Both the position numbers and the translations under genes were made by a program. DNA of 47,663 nt from Okeania sp. KiyG1 (lineage in GTDB: Bacteria > Cyanobacteriota > Cyanobacteriia > Cyanobacteriales > Microcoleaceae). Below, piece by piece: positions 25,212 through 35,332 of this stretch. How positions within the stretch are numbered: the stretch's first letter is position 1; every line of letters starts with the position of its first letter. The notes under the pieces are model-generated. The model did not search any database and was not told the origin of the DNA. It worked only from the letters and a program-made list of their open reading frames with translations. The DNA lies in NCBI RefSeq assembly GCF_014132355.1, contig NZ_BLZO01000092.1, forward strand, positions 1 through 47,663. Direction: 5' to 3'.

Positions 25212-27689
25212 ATGGTTTTTACGGATAAATGGCTTGGCCAATCAAAATCTACTTCGAGAACTAAATCCACTAAAAAAATGTTAGTTGTGATTGACCCCCG
25301 TGTGGAGAATAGCAGTCAGTTATTTGCGGGGGTTGGTTCTGATGCTCAAGTGGTTATGCTTGAACCCGACAAAAATGGTATTGAGCAAATAACTGTAGCG
25401 CTATGCAAATATTCAGCTCACAGTCTCCACATTGTTTGTCATGGTGCACCTGGAGTTTTGTTTTTGGGTAATATTCCTGTGAGTCGGGAAAATATTGATA
25501 CATATCGTGGGTTGCTCCAAGAATGGGCGGTTGAGGAAATTTTGCTGTATGGGTGTAATGTGGCAGCAGATATGGTTTTTCCTGGTGTCTCATTGCTCGA
25601 AAGTCTCCACCAACTCACGGGTGCAAATATTGCTGCGTCAACCCATCGGGTGGGAAATTCTGCTCTAGGAGGCAAATGGGAATTAGAAACTCAGATAGGT
25701 GAAGTGACTTCTGGGTTGGCGTTTTTGCCGTCAGTTGTCCAAAAATATTCCGGGGTATTTGCCGTTTCCTTCGGTAATGCAACTAACTTTCCTGTAGGCG
25801 ATCAACCAGCTGGTGCTGCGGTAGGAGACTTTGATGGGGATGGCAACCAAGATATTGTGGTGGTGAACTATCAATCAGATAACATCTCAGTGTTATTTGG
25901 TGATGGGAAAGGAGGAGTTACGGCAGCACCTTTGTTTGGAGTGGGAGATAGACCTGTTGATGTTACTGTGGGAGATTTTGATCGAGACCGCAACCAGGAT
26001 ATTGTAGTCACTAACTCAAGTAATGATACAGTTTCCGTGTTATTTGGAGATGGCAATGGTAACTTTAGTCCAGCTAGCAACTTCTTTGTTGGCGATCGTC
26101 CATTCGGTATTGCTGTGGCAGACTTGAATGGAGACCGTATATTAGATATAGTTACAGCAAATACAGAGTCTGATGATGTCACAGTATTGTTGAGTAATGG
26201 CGATGGCAGTTTTGCTAGTGCCCTAAATTTTGATGTTGCAGCAGATAATCCCTCCAGGTTAGCAATAGAAGACTTTAATGGAGATAGCAAGTTAGACATT
26301 GTAACAACGAATTACCTATCAGATAACATCTCTATACTTTTGGGCAATGGAGATGGTACGTTTGGCTTTCCTACTAACTTTGGAACGGGGGGAAATGCAG
26401 CTAATGGAGTTGCTGTGGGAGACTTTAACAGAGATGGCAACGCCGATGTGGTTGTAACTAATCGTGACTCTGCTAACATCTCTGTGCTACTAGGAAATGG
26501 AGATGGACGTTTTGGTTTACCTACCAATTTTCAAGTTGGAGATAATCCTGAATCAATTGTTGTAGCAGATTTTGATGGTGATGGTAAACAGGATATTGTA
26601 GTAGCTAATTTTGGCTCTGATAACATCTCGGTGCTATTGGGAAATGGAGATGGACGTTTTGGTTTACCTACCAATTTTCAAGTTGGAGATAATCCAGACT
26701 GGTTAGCTGTAAGAGACCTAAATAAAGATGGTAAACAAGACATTGTAGTAACGAACGATAATTCTGATGATGTCTCAGTCTTGCTCAATACCACTAGCCA
26801 AGCAAATCCTGGTACAGGAACTTCCCGCAACGACAACCTCACAGGTAACAACCGCAACAACAGAATCAATGGCAAAGGTGGCAACGATACTATCAACGGT
26901 GCAGGCGGTAATGACACCCTCATTGGTGGCAATGGTAACGACCGACTCAACGGTGGTGGCGGCAACGATAATCTCAATGGAGGAAGGGGGAAAGATACCT
27001 TGAGTGGAGGTAGTGGCCGTGATACTCTCATAGGAGGAGGGGGTAACGACCGACTTCAGGGTAACAGCGGTAATGACCGACTTAACGGTGGCGGTGGCAA
27101 CGATAATCTCAATGGAGGAAGGGGGAAAGATACCCTGAGTGGAGGTAGTGGCCGTGATACTCTCATAGGAGGAGGGGGTAACGACCGACTTCAGGGTAAC
27201 AGCGGTAATGACCGACTCAACGGTGGCGGTGGCAACGATAAATTAGAAGGAGGTAATGGCAAAGACACCCTAAACGGAAATCAAAATAATGACACTCTTG
27301 ACGGTGGAGCAGGTGACGATATTTTAATTGGTGGTGGTGGTCGCGATCGCTTCTTATATAATACTAAGCGTAGCTTCCGACAACGGGATATAGGTGTAGA
27401 TGAAATAAATGATTTTCTAGTAGGTCAAGACAAAATAGTCCTGGATAAAACCACTTTTACCCAACTCAATAGTCGCAGAGGAACAGGTTTTAGTGTGAGT
27501 AGGGAGTTTGAAGTGGTGGATAGTCAAAGGGATGCTGCCAATAGTAGAGCATTCATTGTCTACGATGAAAGCACAGGTAATTTATTCTATAACCAGAATG
27601 GCAACCAATCTGGTTTTGGTAGTGGTGGTTTATTTGCCACTTTGGATGATGTTCCACTAACTGCGTCAGATTTTCTGATTCAAAATTAA
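25212..27689 (+). CDS. Secreted DUF4347 / FG-GAP / RTX calcium-binding protein
   Basis: 825 residues in three parts. Residues about 22-185 are a DUF4347 domain (LVVIDPRVENS, LHIVCHGAPG, ILLYGCNVAAD, GANIAASTHRVG). Residues about 193-530 are some seven FG-GAP/VCBS repeats with the calcium-binding pattern DFDGDGNQDIVV and SDNISVLLGNGDG. Residues about 540-712 are RTX nonapeptides (GGNGNDRLNGGGGNDNL...), partly made of an exact internal DNA duplication at 26945-27225. The tail (DEINDFLVGQDKIVLD... ) resembles a type I secretion signal. No signal peptide, as expected for type I export. Likely an extracellular surface or adhesion protein. Confidence 0.9.
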   Translation: MVFTDKWLGQSKSTSRTKSTKKMLVVIDPRVENSSQLFAGVGSDAQVVMLEPDKNGIEQITVALCKYSAHSLHIVCHGAPGVLFLGNIPVSRENIDTYRGLLQEWAVEEILLYGCNVAADMVFPGVSLLESLHQLTGANIAASTHRVGNSALGGKWELETQIGEVTSGLAFLPSVVQKYSGVFAVSFGNATNFPVGDQPAGAAVGDFDGDGNQDIVVVNYQSDNISVLFGDGKGGVTAAPLFGVGDRPVDVTVGDFDRDRNQDIVVTNSSNDTVSVLFGDGNGNFSPASNFFVGDRPFGIAVADLNGDRILDIVTANTESDDVTVLLSNGDGSFASALNFDVAADNPSRLAIEDFNGDSKLDIVTTNYLSDNISILLGNGDGTFGFPTNFGTGGNAANGVAVGDFNRDGNADVVVTNRDSANISVLLGNGDGRFGLPTNFQVGDNPESIVVADFDGDGKQDIVVANFGSDNISVLLGNGDGRFGLPTNFQVGDNPDWLAVRDLNKDGKQDIVVTNDNSDDVSVLLNTTSQANPGTGTSRNDNLTGNNRNNRINGKGGNDTINGAGGNDTLIGGNGNDRLNGGGGNDNLNGGRGKDTLSGGSGRDTLIGGGGNDRLQGNSGNDRLNGGGGNDNLNGGRGKDTLSGGSGRDTLIGGGGNDRLQGNSGNDRLNGGGGNDKLEGGNGKDTLNGNQNNDTLDGGAGDDILIGGGGRDRFLYNTKRSFRQRDIGVDEINDFLVGQDKIVLDKTTFTQLNSRRGTGFSVSREFEVVDSQRDAANSRAFIVYDESTGNLFYNQNGNQSGFGSGGLFATLDDVPLTASDFLIQN

Positions 27690-28003
27690 GGAATGAAATT
27701 GTAGAGGCAATCACCCTGTGGTGGCCATGACTAATAGGGGCAAATATTGGGACTTAAACAAAATAAAGCCTGAAAATAAGCCCAAATATATATAGGCAAA
27801 GGCTTTTACGTCACAAAGGCATAAATCCTGAATTACTAGGGGTTCTAGCCATTTTTAGGGCATCGACGTAATTCCTTTGTCTAGCGTGACTTTGACTCAT
27901 TTTTTCGACCAGAAAATCTTTAAGTACCACTATTACCTGGAGCGCACTTTTTTAAACCCTAAAAATTATAAAACCTTTTATTATAGGTTTTTTATTCCCC
28001 TTG
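27690..28003. other. Intergenic region between convergent genes
   Basis: No gene or strong hairpin seen. It ends in GTTGCCT heptamers (28005-28030) that also form the last codons of the neighbouring panE-like gene. Confidence 0.5.
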
Positions 28004-28990
28004 TTACCTGTTGCCTGTTGCCTGTTGCTTTTTGCCTGTGCACAGCGCTATATCTTGTCTATTTCTGGCATCTAAAAATTTTAATTGTTGATACAACGTC
28101 CCAATTTTATTTAACTGAATACCTGCTGCACCTGCCATTCGTAAGGGGTTGCCAATAATACTTTCTATTTCTAAAGGTCGTCGTCGCTCATAGTCAATTT
28201 TCATGCTAGTTAAATAAGGGTTTAATTTGTCAGTATGGTCTAACATATTTTGAATATAACTATCTGAAATTTCGCACTGACAACTTTTTGCACCTTCCAA
28301 TACTTCTTGCATTATTTCTGTGATTAAGTTTCTAGTATTAGTATCTCCCATCATTTCATCAGTTCGAGCATCTAGAATTACTGACAAGCTATTATAAGGA
28401 ATATTCCAAACTAATTTTTTCCATCTTTCTCGGAATAAATCTTCACTCAAATTAACTTGTATTCCAGCACTTTCAAAATCCTGGGAAATTTCACGCATTT
28501 TATTTGTAATACTAGCAGGTTGATAATTTTTGGCATATTTTCCGATTCTAATTAGACCATAATCTATATGGCGAATATGACCGTAACCTATTTTATTAGA
28601 AGCAAGATTACATACTCCTCCAATTACTCTTTCTTCTCCAATAATTTTGGCTATTTCAGGTTCTGCACCCAATCCATTTTGTAAGAGTAAGACAATGTTA
28701 TTGTCTTGGCATAAAGGTGGGAGTAATTCTGGTAATAAATGGTTTTGTGTTGTTTTTAATGCTACGAGAATTACATCACATTTTGGCATTTTATTAGTAT
28801 TGTTATAGGCGTTAATTTTAGGGAGGGTAAAGTCGCCATCTTTGGATTCTATGATTAAGCCATTTTTGAGAACGTGCTGATAATCACTATGCAGTAAAAA
28901 ATGAACTTCTAATCCTGATTTTTGTAGTTTTGCACCGTAAAAACCTCCTAGTGCGCCACTGCCAATAATAGCGTAAGTATTTTTTGACAT
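28004..28990 (-). CDS. panE: 2-dehydropantoate 2-reductase family protein
   Basis: 328 residues. The NADP-binding glycine motif is IIGSGALGGFYGAKL (from residue 8). VALKTTQN and LLLQNGLGAE follow, then the catalytic ERWKKLVWNIPYN (Lys and Asn) and the substrate motif RRPLEIESIIGNPLR. This is the ketopantoate reductase (PanE/ApbA) fold, which makes pantoate for coenzyme A; some paralogues act on other 2-keto acids, so the substrate is inferred. The last 8 residues (QQATGNR preceded by KK) are encoded by a heptamer repeat, so the natural C-terminus seems to have been replaced. Confidence 0.85.
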   Translation of the reverse strand: MSKNTYAIIGSGALGGFYGAKLQKSGLEVHFLLHSDYQHVLKNGLIIESKDGDFTLPKINAYNNTNKMPKCDVILVALKTTQNHLLPELLPPLCQDNNIVLLLQNGLGAEPEIAKIIGEERVIGGVCNLASNKIGYGHIRHIDYGLIRIGKYAKNYQPASITNKMREISQDFESAGIQVNLSEDLFRERWKKLVWNIPYNSLSVILDARTDEMMGDTNTRNLITEIMQEVLEGAKSCQCEISDSYIQNMLDHTDKLNPYLTSMKIDYERRRPLEIESIIGNPLRMAGAAGIQLNKIGTLYQQLKFLDARNRQDIALCTGKKQQATGNR

Positions 28991-29176
28991 TTTATTGATC
29001 TTAAATTCGACTCTGTTTCTATTTTATTGTAAGCATTTACTATCGTAAACTAAAAGCAATAGCTAATAGCTGATAGCTGACCGCTGAATGCTTAGATTTT
29101 ATTAAATTAGGAAGAATAAAGAAGGCTGTATAAATCAATTTTTTACTGGTAAAAATATTGTGTTATTATCAGGTCA

Positions 29177-29668
29177 ATGAAAGTCTGCTTCAATATTATG
29201 GATAATACTTTTCAAGCTCTAGAGTGCGATACTGATATTTTGATGATTGGAAAAGATACTTTTACTGTTGAACGATTTAAGGAGTTGACAGTAGAAAAAA
29301 TTCAAATTTCTTTTAAGGAACAGTTTATAGTACATAAGGCAAATAATAATTTTAACCAAAACATACATAGTTATAGTATGTTTAATCTTTTCAGCAGGAA
29401 TATTATTAAAATAGTTGACAAATCTGTGGAATTTAAACTAGAAAATATAGAATTAATTTTTCCTCCTGAAGGTATGGAATGTAAGGTTTTAAAATTAGGT
29501 AATTCAGAATGGCAAACAGGTAAAATGAGAATTCATGTTATGGTTGCAGAGAGTTCAGTAAGAGTTATTAAATTAGAATTTTGTTATGACGAACCACCAC
29601 AACAAGAATCACCATTAGACGATATTCGACAAAGAGAAAATTATCAACAACTTTTAAATAATCAATAA
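29177..29668 (+). CDS. KGK domain protein
   Basis: 163 residues. It fits the cyanobacterial KGK family: N-terminal ALECDTDILMIGKDTFTVERF, and the C-terminal block ECKVLKLGNSEWQTGKMRIH ... LEFCYDEPPQQESPLDDIRQ. The usual KGK tripeptide position reads QTGK here. A central segment, about residues 55-85, is variable. Cytosolic; function unknown. No operon partner. Confidence 0.75.
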   Translation: MKVCFNIMDNTFQALECDTDILMIGKDTFTVERFKELTVEKIQISFKEQFIVHKANNNFNQNIHSYSMFNLFSRNIIKIVDKSVEFKLENIELIFPPEGMECKVLKLGNSEWQTGKMRIHVMVAESSVRVIKLEFCYDEPPQQESPLDDIRQRENYQQLLNNQ

Positions 29669-29778
29669 ACTTATTACCAGCAAACTGGAAAACTGAAAAA
29701 TTAAAAAAAGTATCTAGTACGACACTACTAATGATGCTGTAAGTATTATTTAAAATTTATTGATACAGTAGATTTCAT

Positions 29779-29886
29779 CTACAGCAGTTTTCATTTGAAT
29801 AGACCGCAGTAGAAATTTTTCATGGAACATCCCTACAAGTATTATTGTTTTTAATATGTGGTTCACCAATCTGAAAAGTGCTGTAA
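29779..29886. mobile_element. MITE, CTACAGCAGTTTTCATTTG / AATCTGAAAAGTGCTGTAA
   Basis: About 108 bases, same family as 8637-8743: shared GTTTTCATTTGxxTAGACC, CGCAGTAG, CATGGAACATCCCTACAAG and GTGGTT. Confidence 0.75.
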
Positions 29887-30293
29887 GTTAGGTACACCAG
29901 TAGCGGATAAAATATCTGCACCACAAAAGTTTTATTTAAACCCTATTATACCATTTTCAAAAAATATTGCTACATTGGCGATTCAAAGTATTAGGTGTTA
30001 GGTGTTAGGTGGTAGGTGGTAGGTATAAGAAATAAACAGTGAAGATTTTTCAATTCCGTTAAGCATCTATATTTTACTGTAACAATCTTTCTTTGATTTG
30101 GTATTATTAATGGCGAAGTATTAAATTTTTGTACTTCATATACTTGCATTTTGCTGTATTAAACTCAGCTCTATAATTATTTTATTTTTTCAAATTTTTC
30201 AACTTTAATTTTGCTATATGAATAGTCTTTCCATTATCCACTTTTAGATTTTTCCTAAAGCAAATCTTCCTGCCAATGCTTACGAAAATATAA

Positions 30294-30431
30294 TACAGTA
30301 GATTCCACTTTACAGCACTTTTTAGGATAGTGAGGTACAGTTTATTAATTCTCTGTTGCCTGTTGCCTAAAGCCATAAAGTTTTGTACCTCATCAACTCC
30401 AAAACTGCTGTATACGAGGAATCTACTGTAA
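30294..30431. mobile_element. MITE with TACAGTAGATTCC / GGAATCTACTGTA ends
   Basis: A 13-base perfect inverted repeat flanks 138 bases. Within it a second inverted repeat (TTACAGCACTTTT... / ...AAAACTGCTGTA with GAGGTACA / TGTACCTC) suggests nesting. It contains GTTGCCT heptamers. The 152-codon frame over this region (30182-30640, minus) is not convincing as a gene. 29670-30657 otherwise holds TTAGGTG heptamers near 29995-30025. Confidence 0.75.
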
Positions 30432-30657
30432 TTTATATTTATCATTCCAGCTTCAGTTTCTAGAATGTTCTGAACAAAGAAAGATAGAAAAAAATAACAG
30501 GCAAAAACAGTACTAAAACTAAAGTTATAGTGTTGATAAAAGTTATAGCAGTCGAAGGAAAGGTTAGGACAGATAAAAAATTTAAAACTCAGACAAAGCA
30601 ATATTTTTCCTTCTTCCCTCTTCCTTCTGCTGTATACCAATTCCTAAAAATAATGCT

Positions 30658-31098
30658 CTACTTATATTCATTGTTAATTTTTGAAGAACTAGGAAAACTA
30701 AATAACCATCTCCTCATTTCATCAGATAATTTTTGCCTACTTCTACTTTGAGGATGAATACAAACGTGCTTCGTAATAGCTCTGGCAACCCACTTTTCCT
30801 CTGTTTCTTTTAAAAATACTTGATAGGAAATTTCAAACTCATCATCTCCCCAACTTTTAGGTATTAATTCAATAGTTAACTCATCTCCACAAAACATCGG
30901 GCGACGAAAATCAACATTAGCATGAATAATAGGAATAGCAATTTCCTGATTACTAAAAAAGATTTTCAGATTAATACCAAATTCTACTAAAGATGCTTCA
31001 TAAGCTTCATGGCAAATTGCTAAAACATTAGCAAAATAAACTACCCCAGCAGCATCGGTATCTTGAAAATGAACTATTCTTGTATAGTAAAAAGACAT
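30658..31098 (-). CDS. 1,4-dihydroxy-2-naphthoyl-CoA hydrolase-type thioesterase
   Basis: 146 residues, hot-dog fold 4HBT family. The active-site stretch HFQDTDAAGVVYFANVL carries the catalytic Asp (residue 15), followed by CHEAYEASL and VDFRRPMFCGDEL. It resembles the cyanobacterial DHNA-CoA thioesterase (Slr0204 type) of phylloquinone synthesis, which frees DHNA for later prenylation. No other phylloquinone genes are in the window. The last 12 residues overlap sequence near heptamer DNA and may be variable. A different acyl-CoA substrate is possible. Confidence 0.85.
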   Translation of the reverse strand: MSFYYTRIVHFQDTDAAGVVYFANVLAICHEAYEASLVEFGINLKIFFSNQEIAIPIIHANVDFRRPMFCGDELTIELIPKSWGDDEFEISYQVFLKETEEKWVARAITKHVCIHPQSRSRQKLSDEMRRWLFSFPSSSKINNEYK

Positions 31099-31334
31099 TT
31101 TATAGATATAGATTTAATAGTAATACCATTTCTCTCTGAAGTTACGCTTAATAAAAGATGATAATTATCAGAAAAATCAGGTCAGGGCAAAAATTATTAA
31201 GTGCATCGTTACAAAGAAATTATATTAGGTTGAATAAAGTTTTAGGTAATAGGTATTAGGTTCAATTGAAAATTCAACTCTAATCAGTTATAGAAACCGT
31301 AAATAAAGTCATATTTTCTACACTGATAACCTGA

Positions 31335-32880
31335 CACCTACAACTAAAGTCCCGGTAGGGAGGATAAATCATATATTTAGGAATTAGGCATTTTTGAGTT
31401 CTAGAGACTAAATATTATCTATAACGTTATAGTTTTTCTCCCTATATGTTGATTTACCTAAATTCCGAATATCTATAACGTTATAGTTGTAAACACTACA
31501 TATCTATAACGTTATAGTTTTTCTCCCTATATCTATAGTTGATTTACCTAAATTCCGAGTCGCCTACCACCTACAACTAAAGTCCCGGTAGAGAGGATAA
31601 ATCATATATTTAGGAATTAGGGATTTTTGAGTTGTAAACACTACATATCTATAACGTTATAGTTTTTCTCCCTATATCTATATCTATAGTTGATTTACCT
31701 AAATTCCGAGTCCCCTGCCACCTAATACTAAAGTCCCAGTAGAGAGGATAAATCATATATTTAGGAATTAAGGATTTTTGAGTTGTAAACACTACATATC
31801 TATAACGTTATAGTTTTTCTCCCTATATATATAGTTGATTTACCTAAATTCCGAGTCCCCTGCCACCTACAACTAAAGTCCCGGTACAGAGGATAAATCA
31901 TATATTTAGGAATTAGGGATTTTTGAGTTGTAAACACTACATATCTATAACGTTATAGTTTTTCTCCCTATATCTATATCTATATATATAGTTGATTTAC
32001 CTAAATTCCGATCGCCTACCACCTGCAACTAAAGTCCCGGTAGAGAGGATAAATCATATATTTAGGAATTAGGGATTTTTGAGTTGTAAACACTACATAT
32101 CTATAACGTTATAGTTTTTCTCGCTATATATATAGTTTATTTACCTAAATTCCGAGTCGCCTACCACCTACAACTAAAGTCCCGGTAGAGAGGATAAATC
32201 ATATATTTAGGAATTAGGGATTTTTGAGTTGTAAACACTACATATCTATAACGTTATAGTTTTTCTCCCTATATCTATATCTATATATATAGTTGATTTA
32301 CCTAAATTCCGATCGCCTACCACCTGCAACTAAAGTCCCGGTAGAGAGGATAAATCATATATTTAGGAATTAGGGATTTTTGAGTTCTAGAGACGACATA
32401 TCTATAACGTTATAGTTTTTCTCCCTATATATATAGTTGATTTACCTAAATTCCGAGTCCCCTACCACCTACAACTAAAGTCCCGGTAGAGAGGATAAAT
32501 CATATATTTAGGAATTAGGGATTTTTGAGTTCTAGAGACGACATATCTATAACGTTATAGTTTTTCTCCCTATATATATAGTTGATTTACCTAAATTCCG
32601 AGTCCCCTACCACCTACAACTAAAGTCCCGGTAGAGAGGATAAATCATATATTTAGGAATTAGGGATTTTTGAGTTCTAGAGACGACATATCTATAACGT
32701 TATAGTTTTTCTCCCTATATATAGTTGATTTACCTAAATTCCGATCGCCTACCACCTGCAACTAAAGTCCCGGTACAGAGGATAAATCATATATTTAGGA
32801 ATTAGGGATTTTTGAGTTCTAGAGACGACATATCTATAACGTTATAGTTTTTCTCGCTATATATAATAGTTGAAGCAAAG
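31335..32880. repeat. Large tandem array with 12 copies of the palindrome CTATAACGTTATAG
   Basis: About ten units of 143-156 bases. Each holds ACTAAAGTCCCGGTAGAGAGG, ATAAATCATATATTTAGGAATTAGGG, TTTTTGAGTTNTANA, CTATAACGTTATAGTTTTTCTCCC, a TATA/TATCTA microsatellite, then GTTGATTTACCTAAATTCCGA and a CTACCACCT linker. Unit anchors are near 31341, 31575, 31727, 31871, 32027, 32171, 32327, 32471, 32617 and 32760. The first interval holds two extra palindromes, making 12. No reading frame persists. 31099-31334 before it has no gene. Confidence 0.9.
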
Positions 32881-33033
32881 GGTACGGACATATCAAAAGC
32901 TTAAAACTCAGACAACACAAAATTTTTCAGTCCTTCGCTCCTTTCTTCTTCCTTTTCTGAACAATGAACAATCACTACAATAAAATTGAGTATTGTTCAT
33001 TGAACATTCATCAGAATTAATTTTGTAATTAAA

Positions 33034-33480
33034 TTAACCCTTATTTTTAATCATCATTACATCAATAATATTAGTAGCAACTGCTTCAGAAATTTCCAAA
33101 GCATTATATAACTCATTCAAAAGTTGTTCCTCTTCTTCAGCAAGGTCTCCATCTACTAAAACCAAGTCTGTACTAACAGCAAAAACTGTTTCTCTTAACT
33201 CCTTTGGAAGTTTAGCAACTGCCGCATCAAACAAAGGCTTTATTTCTTTATTTTTAATCATACCAAGGAGACGGTCTTGCATTTCTGTTTTACGTTCTTT
33301 TGAATAATCACTAAACAGTTGCATACGAGAGAAAATATTATTAATACCTTGAGATTCACTCCTAGTAATAACACCATCAGCAGCAACAGCAATTAAGGCG
33401 ATAGCTGCAAAAGCTTCTGCTGGTTCTAATTGAATATCAGTAGCTTGTATTGTTGTTGTTCCTTGATCGAAAAGACCCAT
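33034..33480 (-). CDS. TerB-like (tellurite-resistance type) protein
   Basis: 148 residues, all-helical. The TerB pattern is visible: EAFAAIALIAVAADGVITRSE near residues 22-42 and VSTDLVLVDGDLAEEEEQLL near 103-122, each carrying the acidic D-G-x-(I/L) metal-binding loop. TerB-like proteins bind divalent metal and are linked to membrane or phage-stress functions. The ATG has GAGG 8 bases upstream. A repeat follows upstream; the DUF815 ATPase lies about 290 bases further up on the same strand. Confidence 0.85.
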   Translation of the reverse strand: MGLFDQGTTTIQATDIQLEPAEAFAAIALIAVAADGVITRSESQGINNIFSRMQLFSDYSKERKTEMQDRLLGMIKNKEIKPLFDAAVAKLPKELRETVFAVSTDLVLVDGDLAEEEEQLLNELYNALEISEAVATNIIDVMMIKNKG

Positions 33481-33570
33481 TTTAGTTACCTCTTTAGTGA
33501 TTTTTTGACCATCTCTATGTTGGGAAAATATTAGGTGTTATCAAGTAAGTTTTAGATTTAATCTAAAACT

Positions 33571-33758
33571 TAAAATTTACCGAATAATTAAGGTTTAAAA
33601 CCTCTCCTTTAAAGGAGAAAAAAGCGGTGGAGGGATGGATGGGTTTCCTAACCATATCCAATCGACCAAGAGAACAAAAAATTATCCTTTTAGTCAATCC
33701 TCTTCTTTTCAAGGAGGGGTAATTATTAATTATTAATTATTAATTATTCATTGTTGAA
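33571..33758. repeat. Dispersed 'ACCGAATAATTAAGG' repeat, direct copy
   Basis: Full copy: ACCGAATAATTAAGG, CTCCTTTAAAGGAG, AAAGCGGTGGAGGGATGG, CATATCCAATCGACCAAGAG, then CCTCTTCTTTTCAAGGAGGGG and TAATTAT heptamers (33721-33755). It ends 15 bases before the DUF815 stop codon. Confidence 0.8.
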
Positions 33759-33773
33759 CACCTACTACCTTCT

Positions 33774-35081
33774 TCAATACTTCTCAAAAACTGCTAAATT
33801 AGCTTTGAGAAAATCAATAAATTGTCGTGCCGTTCGCCCAGAGCGACCATTATGTCTAGTAGCCCATTGTAAGGCTTGATAATCTAAATCTTCAGAATTT
33901 AGATTGATTTTTGCCTGTTTTGCCAGATGTCTAACAATTGTTAAATAAGTATCCTGGTTAGCAGGTTCAAAAGTTAAAGTTAAGCCAAAGCGATCGCTAA
34001 AAGAAAGCTTTTCTTGAACTGTATCCCAATTATGAACCTCATCACTATCTTTTGGGCGAGGGCGATCGTTAAAAAATTCTCTAATTAAATGCCTTCTATT
34101 TGATGTAGCATAGACTACCACATTTGTTGGTCTAGCAGTTAAATTACCTTCTAAAACTACTTTGAGAGCTTTAAAAGTATCATCGTCTTCTTCAAAGGAA
34201 AGGTCATCGACAAAGATAATAAATTTTTGTGGAACATCGCGTAATTTTTCTGTAATTAATGGTAAGTCTTTTAAGTTTGATTTAGCTACTTCGACTAAAC
34301 GAAGATTGCGTTGACTATACTCATTTAATAAGGCTTTTATTAAAGAGGATTTGCCAGAACCACGACTACCATATAGTAATATATTCAGGGCTGAATATCC
34401 TGCTAGGAGAAATTCTGTATTTTTGATTAAGGTATCTTTTTGAAATTCATATCCGACTAATTCTTTTAATTCAACTGGGTCGGGGTAAGTAATAGTAAGT
34501 AGTTGACCGTTACGCCATTCAAAAGCAATTGATTGGGCAAATAAACCTGTGCCATTCTGATGATAATGAGTGGCTAAGGTTTCAATGGCATCTGCCCAAT
34601 TTTCTAAGTTTATTAACTTGTCGTAGATAGCTTCTTTTTGTTTTGATTGTATTTCCCAAACAATGGGAGGTTTTTCTAATTTAGCTATTGTTTGTATCCA
34701 CTGACTAATTTTTTTGCCACTACATTTAGAAAGGTTTTGTAAATTTTGCAAATCGTGTTTTGCTGCTGCGATTAAAGTGGGAGAAAGGTCAGTCAGTTTT
34801 CTTTGTTGAACTTGTTTACTAAAGGGATTATCATCGTTAATAATCTGATAAATTATATATTCTTGCCAGGAAATATTTATACTAGTAATAGCTCTAAACC
34901 AGTTACTATAAGCTTGAATACATTCAAGGTCATTGACATTATTTTTAGATAGAGATTGTAATAGTTGAATAAATGTTTCACCTACTGGGTTTTTCAGAAC
35001 AGACTGATATAACAACAGAGATGCTATTTGCTTTTGTAAGTTGTGAATTTCGGCGATCGCTTGATAATCTAAACAAGACAT
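33774..35081 (-). CDS. DUF815 family AAA+ ATPase
   Basis: 435 residues from the ATG at 35081 (a TTG four codons earlier is also open). N-terminal 190 residues are helical with no named domain. The ATPase core has Walker A LYGSRGSGKSSLIKALL, Walker B FIIFVDDLSFEEDD, the arginine-bearing NRRHLIREFFNDRP, and the end motif GRSGRTARQFIDFLKANLA. This is the DUF815 family, whose role is not established. A protein of this size with the acidic stretch after Walker B is normal for the family. Cytosolic. Confidence 0.88.
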   Translation of the reverse strand: MSCLDYQAIAEIHNLQKQIASLLLYQSVLKNPVGETFIQLLQSLSKNNVNDLECIQAYSNWFRAITSINISWQEYIIYQIINDDNPFSKQVQQRKLTDLSPTLIAAAKHDLQNLQNLSKCSGKKISQWIQTIAKLEKPPIVWEIQSKQKEAIYDKLINLENWADAIETLATHYHQNGTGLFAQSIAFEWRNGQLLTITYPDPVELKELVGYEFQKDTLIKNTEFLLAGYSALNILLYGSRGSGKSSLIKALLNEYSQRNLRLVEVAKSNLKDLPLITEKLRDVPQKFIIFVDDLSFEEDDDTFKALKVVLEGNLTARPTNVVVYATSNRRHLIREFFNDRPRPKDSDEVHNWDTVQEKLSFSDRFGLTLTFEPANQDTYLTIVRHLAKQAKINLNSEDLDYQALQWATRHNGRSGRTARQFIDFLKANLAVFEKY

Positions 35082-35332
35082 AAAAAAAGGCAAGATAAAA
35101 TAAGCAGTAGAAAACAGTGATGAAAGGTTCCGTTTTTTCTATTTCGGAATTTCTTGATAAATAATTTTTGAGTGATATATCTATTACTAATTTTATAAGT
35201 TTTTTTACAAATAGTAGAAGTAAGAAAGAAGGAATAAGGAAGAAGGAATAAATATTCAAACAAGGCAAAAAAGATAGATATAACTATCTAAAATTAACGA
35301 TAGCCACTATTTTTAAGTATGTCTGATCGAGA

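Noticed and set aside
25354-27031. Long minus-strand frames inside the RTX protein gene
   Set aside because: They come from the biased codon use of repeated Gly/Asn/Asp codons on the opposite strand.
30182-30640. 152-residue minus-strand gene
   Set aside because: Low-complexity composition, spans a MITE with its inverted repeats, no recognisable domain.
31335-32880. CRISPR array
   Set aside because: Units are 143-156 bases and similar along their whole length. There are no short repeats with unique spacers and no cas genes.
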